The notes under the pieces are model-generated. The model was not told the origin of the DNA and did not search any database. It was given only the letters and a program-made list of their open reading frames with translations. Position numbers and translations under genes: made by a program. This document shows positions 5,652 to 8,026 of a DNA stretch of 8,026 nt, one piece after another. Origin of the DNA: Archaeoglobi archaeon (GTDB lineage Archaea > Halobacteriota > Archaeoglobi > Archaeoglobales > Archaeoglobaceae); the NCBI GenBank assembly GCA_004347865.1, contig QNUZ01000111.1, positions 1 to 8,026 of the forward strand. The letters are read 5' to 3'. Numbering within the stretch: the stretch's first letter is position 1; every line of letters begins with the position of its first letter.

Positions 5652-6517
5652 GATTGATTCTCCTTTAACTTCTTTATCCTTCTGTCTATTTCTTCTAATA
5701 GCACTGCGTCCCCAGCTGCCAAACTTCTCGCTTCTTCGAGCCTTCTAAGGTCCTTTGTTTCTTCACCCCACTCCATCAAAAGTCTTAAAAGTTTTCTCTC
5801 TACCTCTGGCTGGTTTTTGAGAGCAGAGTAGATCTCATAGGCTTTTGCATAATTTCCTATACTTTCGTAAATCTCTGCCATAGCTATCTTTGCCGCGGGC
5901 AAGCCCCTGATCCTTACGGCCTCTTCTAACCTTCTTAAACCCGCTTCTGGATCGCTTACGGCGATTGATTTTCCCCACTCGAGAAGAATGTAAGATTTAA
6001 CGGTCAGAATCTCCTCGTTTTGTGGCAGTAGGTCCAAAATTCTAGCAGCCTTTGGAAAGTCACCGGATTCTGAAATTTCAAGCGCATGATAAAGAAGTCT
6101 TTTAACGTAACTGTTGAAACCGAAATCCCTGAAGCGAGTCACGAGCATCGCAGCAGTTTCGTATTTGCCCAGATTGAGTCTGCTATCGATGGCTTCTTTC
6201 AAGAGAGAAAATACAGTTTGTATGGCTCTCCTATCCTTCATCTCGTTGAGGTATGAGATACCCTTGAGAAAGATTGTAAGAGCCTGCTCTTCGTCTTCCT
6301 TCTCTAAATAACGTGAGATCCTTTCCGCAAGCTTTGTTGTGAGCAGAAGAGCGAGATAATTGTCTCTTATGAGTATAAGGTATTTTTCTGCTTTTTCAGG
6401 TTCTGTAAAAACCTTTTTTAGAACTTGCATTACTGTTAAATCTTTGGAAAGGCTTCTTAAGATTTTTTGATCCTCCTCGTCCAGGAATTCTTTCAGGCTC
6501 TCAATAAGTTCGTCCAT
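5648..6517 (-). CDS. Alpha-helical TPR-like repeat protein
   Basis: A 289-residue, highly charged, almost entirely helical protein with no signal peptide or membrane segment. Repeated helix pairs with TPR-like spacing are visible: ALTIFLKGISYLNEMKD (79-95), ALEISESGDFPKAARILDLLP (145-165), SYILLEWGKSI...EAGLRRLEEAVRI (175-203) and AKIAMAEIYESIGNYAKAYEIYSAL (209-233). The last is a near-canonical TPR (AxIYxxxGNYxKAYEIY). A basic helix (RRIKKLKE, 279-286) ends it. TPR proteins scaffold protein complexes; the partner cannot be read here. ATG 6517 lies 36 bases after the stop of the upstream Fe-S gene. TTTTAT (6540-6545) is centred about 26 nt before the ATG, so it may have its own promoter as well as read-through. 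The stop overlaps that of the convergent gene at 5253-5651. Confidence 0.75.
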   Translation of the reverse strand: MDELIESLKEFLDEEDQKILRSLSKDLTVMQVLKKVFTEPEKAEKYLILIRDNYLALLLTTKLAERISRYLEKEDEEQALTIFLKGISYLNEMKDRRAIQTVFSLLKEAIDSRLNLGKYETAAMLVTRFRDFGFNSYVKRLLYHALEISESGDFPKAARILDLLPQNEEILTVKSYILLEWGKSIAVSDPEAGLRRLEEAVRIRGLPAAKIAMAEIYESIGNYAKAYEIYSALKNQPEVERKLLRLLMEWGEETKDLRRLEEARSLAAGDAVLLEEIDRRIKKLKENQS

Positions 6518-6521
6518 GTTG

Positions 6522-6538
6522 CTTAAATAAATTTTAAG
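6522..6538 (-). promoter_or_regulatory. AT-rich palindrome just before the TPR-like gene
   Basis: CTTAAA/TTTAAG form a perfect 6-bp inverted repeat with a 5-nt spacer, ending about 5 nt before the ATG at 6517. It is too close to be the TATA box if transcription starts at the ATG; that role fits TTTTAT at 6540-6545. A repressor site or chance AT-rich symmetry are both possible. Confidence 0.3.
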
Positions 6539-6539
6539 G

Positions 6540-6545
6540 ATAAAA
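6540..6545 (-). promoter_or_regulatory. TATA-like box of the TPR-like gene
   Basis: On the minus strand CAAAAGACTTTTATCC has an A-rich BRE-like part and TTTTAT centred about 26 nt before the ATG at 6517. It lies in the 36-nt gap after the Fe-S gene. Confidence 0.4.
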
Positions 6546-6553
6546 GTCTTTTG

Positions 6554-7597
6554 TTATGGGGGAATAAATTCAGGAGGCCGAACAGCTTTCAGCTTAATTG
6601 CACCCTGTTTGCATCCAACAACGCAAACTCCGCAGCCGAAGCATTTCTCTGGGATCACCTTTGCCTTAAACTTTTTGCTCCCTTCAGGCTTGAATAGCTC
6701 AATAGCGTCGAAGTGGCATCTTTCTATGCACGTCTGGCAGCCAGTACACTTCTCGACATCTACGAAAGCTTCGTACCTACTCTTCTCGATTATGCTCAAC
6801 ATTCCCAGTTCAGCGTATCTTGCAGATAGGAAGAATTCACAGCAGTCGCTGCAGCAATTGCAGTTAACCGTAACCTTTGGGTCGACCATCTTGGATGTAT
6901 TTGCCCAGGTGTGAACGAGACCATCTCTCTCTATTTCATCTATAAGCTTTAAAGCCTCCTCTAATGATATTTCTTTTCCAGAACCTCTCTCAATAACATA
7001 ATCTGCTCCTCTTCCGACCTGAATGCAGTGCCAGGTCCTTTCCTCGTCTGTATATCTGCACCCATCACTAGCAAGTTTTGTGACATTTCTGCATGAGCAA
7101 GGAACTACTGCGATTCTTTTTTGTGCTCTCAAAAGTTCTTTAATGTTTTCGTGTGGAAGTACATCTGGTAGGTCCTTTATCGCATAGTACGCTGGAACGA
7201 CTCTCCACACCTTAAACCCCACCATTGACAAAACCTGACCCAGAGTCTTGTAACCATCCTCATTCATGAAATCGCTCCAGAGTTTTGCAAATTTTGGATC
7301 ATTTACTTTCTGACTCGCGAGAGTTGCATCGTGTAGCTGAATCAGATCTCTTGCGAATTTGAAGTATTCACGGTTTTTGAAGTCTCTCGGGAAAACCACT
7401 CCTTTCACAAAAAGATCTTCTAGAATTTCCTTGACCTTCTTTTTGTCCATCCCTAGCTTCTGAGAAACCTCATCTATACTTCCTGGCAAGGCTGCAGCAA
7501 CTTTTGCGGCCTCTTCGTCCATTAAGTACTCGAGTATCTTTCTGAGTCTTTCAGAGTTTGAAAAACCCAGTCTTTCAAGAAGAACCTCGTAGCTCAT
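6554..7597 (-). CDS. Winged-helix-like N-terminus plus two [4Fe-4S] ferredoxin motifs and an extra Cys-rich core
   Basis: A 347-residue cytoplasmic iron-sulfur protein. Residues 1-70 resemble a winged helix (SIDEVSQKLGMDKKKVKEIL, then LFVKGVVFPR). The middle has PCSC (166-169), C180, C191 and a dense NCNCCSDCC (245-253, five Cys), which could hold another metal or cluster. The C-terminus is a bacterial-type dicluster ferredoxin: C284, C287, C290 with C294, and C319, C322, C325 with C329, in the usual CxxCxxCxxxC form. It has no transmembrane segments or other redox domains, so it probably passes electrons to or from a partner enzyme. I recall similar proteins with Cys-rich NCC...CC cores in Archaeoglobus and sulfate-reducing bacteria, with no settled function. 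The last residues (RPPEFIPP) are proline-rich. The start is supported by a TATA-like box about 25 nt upstream. Confidence 0.85.
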   Translation of the reverse strand: MSYEVLLERLGFSNSERLRKILEYLMDEEAAKVAAALPGSIDEVSQKLGMDKKKVKEILEDLFVKGVVFPRDFKNREYFKFARDLIQLHDATLASQKVNDPKFAKLWSDFMNEDGYKTLGQVLSMVGFKVWRVVPAYYAIKDLPDVLPHENIKELLRAQKRIAVVPCSCRNVTKLASDGCRYTDEERTWHCIQVGRGADYVIERGSGKEISLEEALKLIDEIERDGLVHTWANTSKMVDPKVTVNCNCCSDCCEFFLSARYAELGMLSIIEKSRYEAFVDVEKCTGCQTCIERCHFDAIELFKPEGSKKFKAKVIPEKCFGCGVCVVGCKQGAIKLKAVRPPEFIPP

Positions 7598-7618
7598 ATA
7601 AAATTCAAGGAATAGGAA

Positions 7619-7626
7619 TATTTAAA
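7619..7626 (-). promoter_or_regulatory. TATA-like box of the Fe-S protein gene
   Basis: On the minus strand TTTAAATA, preceded by AATTT, is centred about 25 nt before the ATG at 7597. This is again the spacing for a leaderless transcript. Confidence 0.5.
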
Positions 7627-7707
7627 AATTGCCAGAATTTAGGGAATTAAAAATCCGATAACACAACTCGGAATTGAAGTTCTGAATAATCTTGCCGGGT
7701 AGTTTTT

Positions 7708-7714
7708 AAAATAA
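7708..7714 (-). terminator. T-rich stretch at the end of tRNA-Thr
   Basis: TTATTTT follows the tRNA acceptor stem on the minus strand, including the discriminator base. Archaeal terminators are often simple T-runs after stable genes. No hairpin beyond the tRNA itself is seen. Confidence 0.35.
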
Positions 7715-7786
7715 GCCGCCGGCGGGGTTTGAACCCGCGACCTGGTGATTACAAGTCACCCGCTCTTCCAGCTGAGCCACGGCGGC
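7714..7786 (-). tRNA. tRNA-Thr (anticodon TGT)
   Basis: A 73-nt cloverleaf on the minus strand. The acceptor GCCGCCG pairs fully with CGGCGGC; the D stem is GCTC/GAGC; the anticodon stem GGTGA/TCACC encloses loop CTTGTAA with anticodon TGT; the T arm is GCGGG-TTCAAAC-CCCGC. The discriminator base is T, as usual for archaeal tRNA-Thr. CCA is not encoded and must be added. No intron is present. It decodes ACA, and ACG by wobble. AAATATTT (7812-7819) is a TATA-like box about 29 nt before the mature 5' end, and TTATTTT directly after the 3' end may terminate transcription. Confidence 0.97.
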
Positions 7787-7811
7787 GTATTAGAAGTTAT
7801 GAGCTTATGCG

Positions 7812-7819
7812 AAATATTT
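7812..7819 (-). promoter_or_regulatory. TATA-like box of tRNA-Thr
   Basis: AAATATTT lies about 29 nt before the mature tRNA 5' end, inside the 57-bp gap between the tRNA and the transposon end at 7844. An alternative, CTTAAAAG, lies at about 7828-7835. The insertion sequence ends just upstream, so the promoter appears intact. Confidence 0.45.
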
Positions 7820-7843
7820 TTCTCAGCTTTTAAGTTTGTCGAT

Positions 7844-7970
7844 GTGAGCTACTCCACGACTAAAGTCGGGAGCTTCCGGCGTTAAGGGAGGGCTTTACGC
7901 CCCTCCCCTCATCTGCCGGTTCGGGGGGCTCACAGCTCCCCCATCCCATGCCTCTCGTTAAGGCATGGGC
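7844..7970 (-). ncRNA. Omega-RNA-like structured 3' end of the TnpB element
   Basis: The 3' end of the TnpB gene and its flank can fold into a chain of strong hairpins, as in omega RNAs (reRNAs), which overlap the tnpB 3' end and guide the nuclease. Seen: CCCATGCC (7945-7952)/GGCATGGG (7962-7969); G-rich 7923-7930 with 7934-7941; GGGAGGG (7886-7892)/CCCTCCC (7901-7907), enclosed by CCGGC (7876-7880)/GCCGG (7915-7919); and the terminal hairpin CTCC-CGACT/AGTCG-GGAG (7852-7872, one bulge). The element should end at the GTGAGC/GCTCAC boundary at 7844. If it acts as a TnpB guide RNA, the guide would be the minus-strand bases just below 7844. Its 5' end is uncertain and may lie farther into the gene. 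Confidence 0.65.
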
Positions 7971-8026
7971 TATGTTTATGCATGCGTTCAAATCCCTGTT
8001 GTAGATCAGCCCGCATTTCGGGCATC
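7860..8026 (-). CDS. tnpB: TnpB/OrfB transposon-encoded RNA-guided nuclease, C-terminal end (partial)
   Basis: The last 54 codons of a TnpB gene that runs off the window. It starts at CPKCG, the second half of the zinc ribbon, followed by LIYNRDLNACINIAHAL, the RuvC-III motif, with the expected catalytic Asp in RDLNA. A low-complexity tail follows (GWGSCEPPEPADEGRGVKPSLNAGSSRL), ending at TAG (7862-7860). This part is not frameshifted and keeps its key residues, so the gene may be intact. TnpB works with an omega RNA from its own 3' end to cut DNA at empty donor sites, helping the insertion sequence persist. The tail differs from the IS607-type remnant at 129-303, so these are two different TnpB lineages. 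Whether a TnpA partner exists, and of which kind, cannot be seen here. Confidence 0.88.
   Translation of the reverse strand, partial: CPKCGLIYNRDLNACINIAHALTRGMGWGSCEPPEPADEGRGVKPSLNAGSSRL

Noticed and set aside
7600..7713. A further gene or RNA between the Fe-S gene and tRNA-Thr
   Set aside because: It is AT-rich spacer with promoter-like sequence for the Fe-S gene. I saw no open frame or stable fold.

Overview
The window looks like chromosomal DNA from a thermophilic euryarchaeon. It most resembles Archaeoglobales (Archaeoglobus, Ferroglobus, Geoglobus), but this is a judgement from protein style without a database search. Archaeal marks are a short-form adenylosuccinate synthetase, an archaeal transcription factor S, a tRNA-Thr with an uncoded CCA end, TATA-like boxes about 25 nt from start codons, and TnpB-type insertion sequences.

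Layout. (1) 1-303 (+): a wreck of an IS607-type element. A frameshifted piece of the TnpA DNA-binding domain runs straight into the zinc-ribbon end of TnpB. (2) 404-2056 (+): a flavin/NAD disulfide reductase of the CoA-disulfide reductase/NADH oxidase family with a fused rhodanese domain. (3) 2107-4439 (+): four tightly overlapping genes, purA, a PHP phosphoesterase, a Nudix hydrolase and transcription factor S, which look like one operon joining purine/nucleotide metabolism to an RNA polymerase factor. (4) 4473-5012 (+): an XRE-type HTH protein with two CBS domains, with an inverted repeat around its promoter. (5) 5063-5150 (+): a stand-alone copy of a TnpB 3'-end/omega-RNA-like structure with no transposase gene. 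(6) 5253-5651 (+): an orphan small protein, possibly winged-helix. (7) 5648-6517 (-): an alpha-helical, TPR-like protein, convergent with the previous gene and overlapping its stop. (8) 6554-7597 (-): a winged-helix/iron-sulfur protein with two [4Fe-4S] motifs and extra cysteines. (9) 7714-7786 (-): tRNA-Thr(TGT). (10) 7844-8026 (-): the 3' end of a TnpB gene with a strongly structured omega-RNA-like terminus, running off the window.

The most interesting part is the pair of related omega-RNA-like structures at 5063-5150 and 7844-7970. The first has lost the protein gene but keeps the terminal RNA folds, partly through G-U-tolerant changes, and has a TATA-like box about 25 nt before the start of similarity. 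It may be an orphan guide RNA that could work with a TnpB supplied in trans, or only a decaying transposon end. The host genes otherwise look ordinary. At least five protein genes have TATA-like boxes placed for leaderless transcription.
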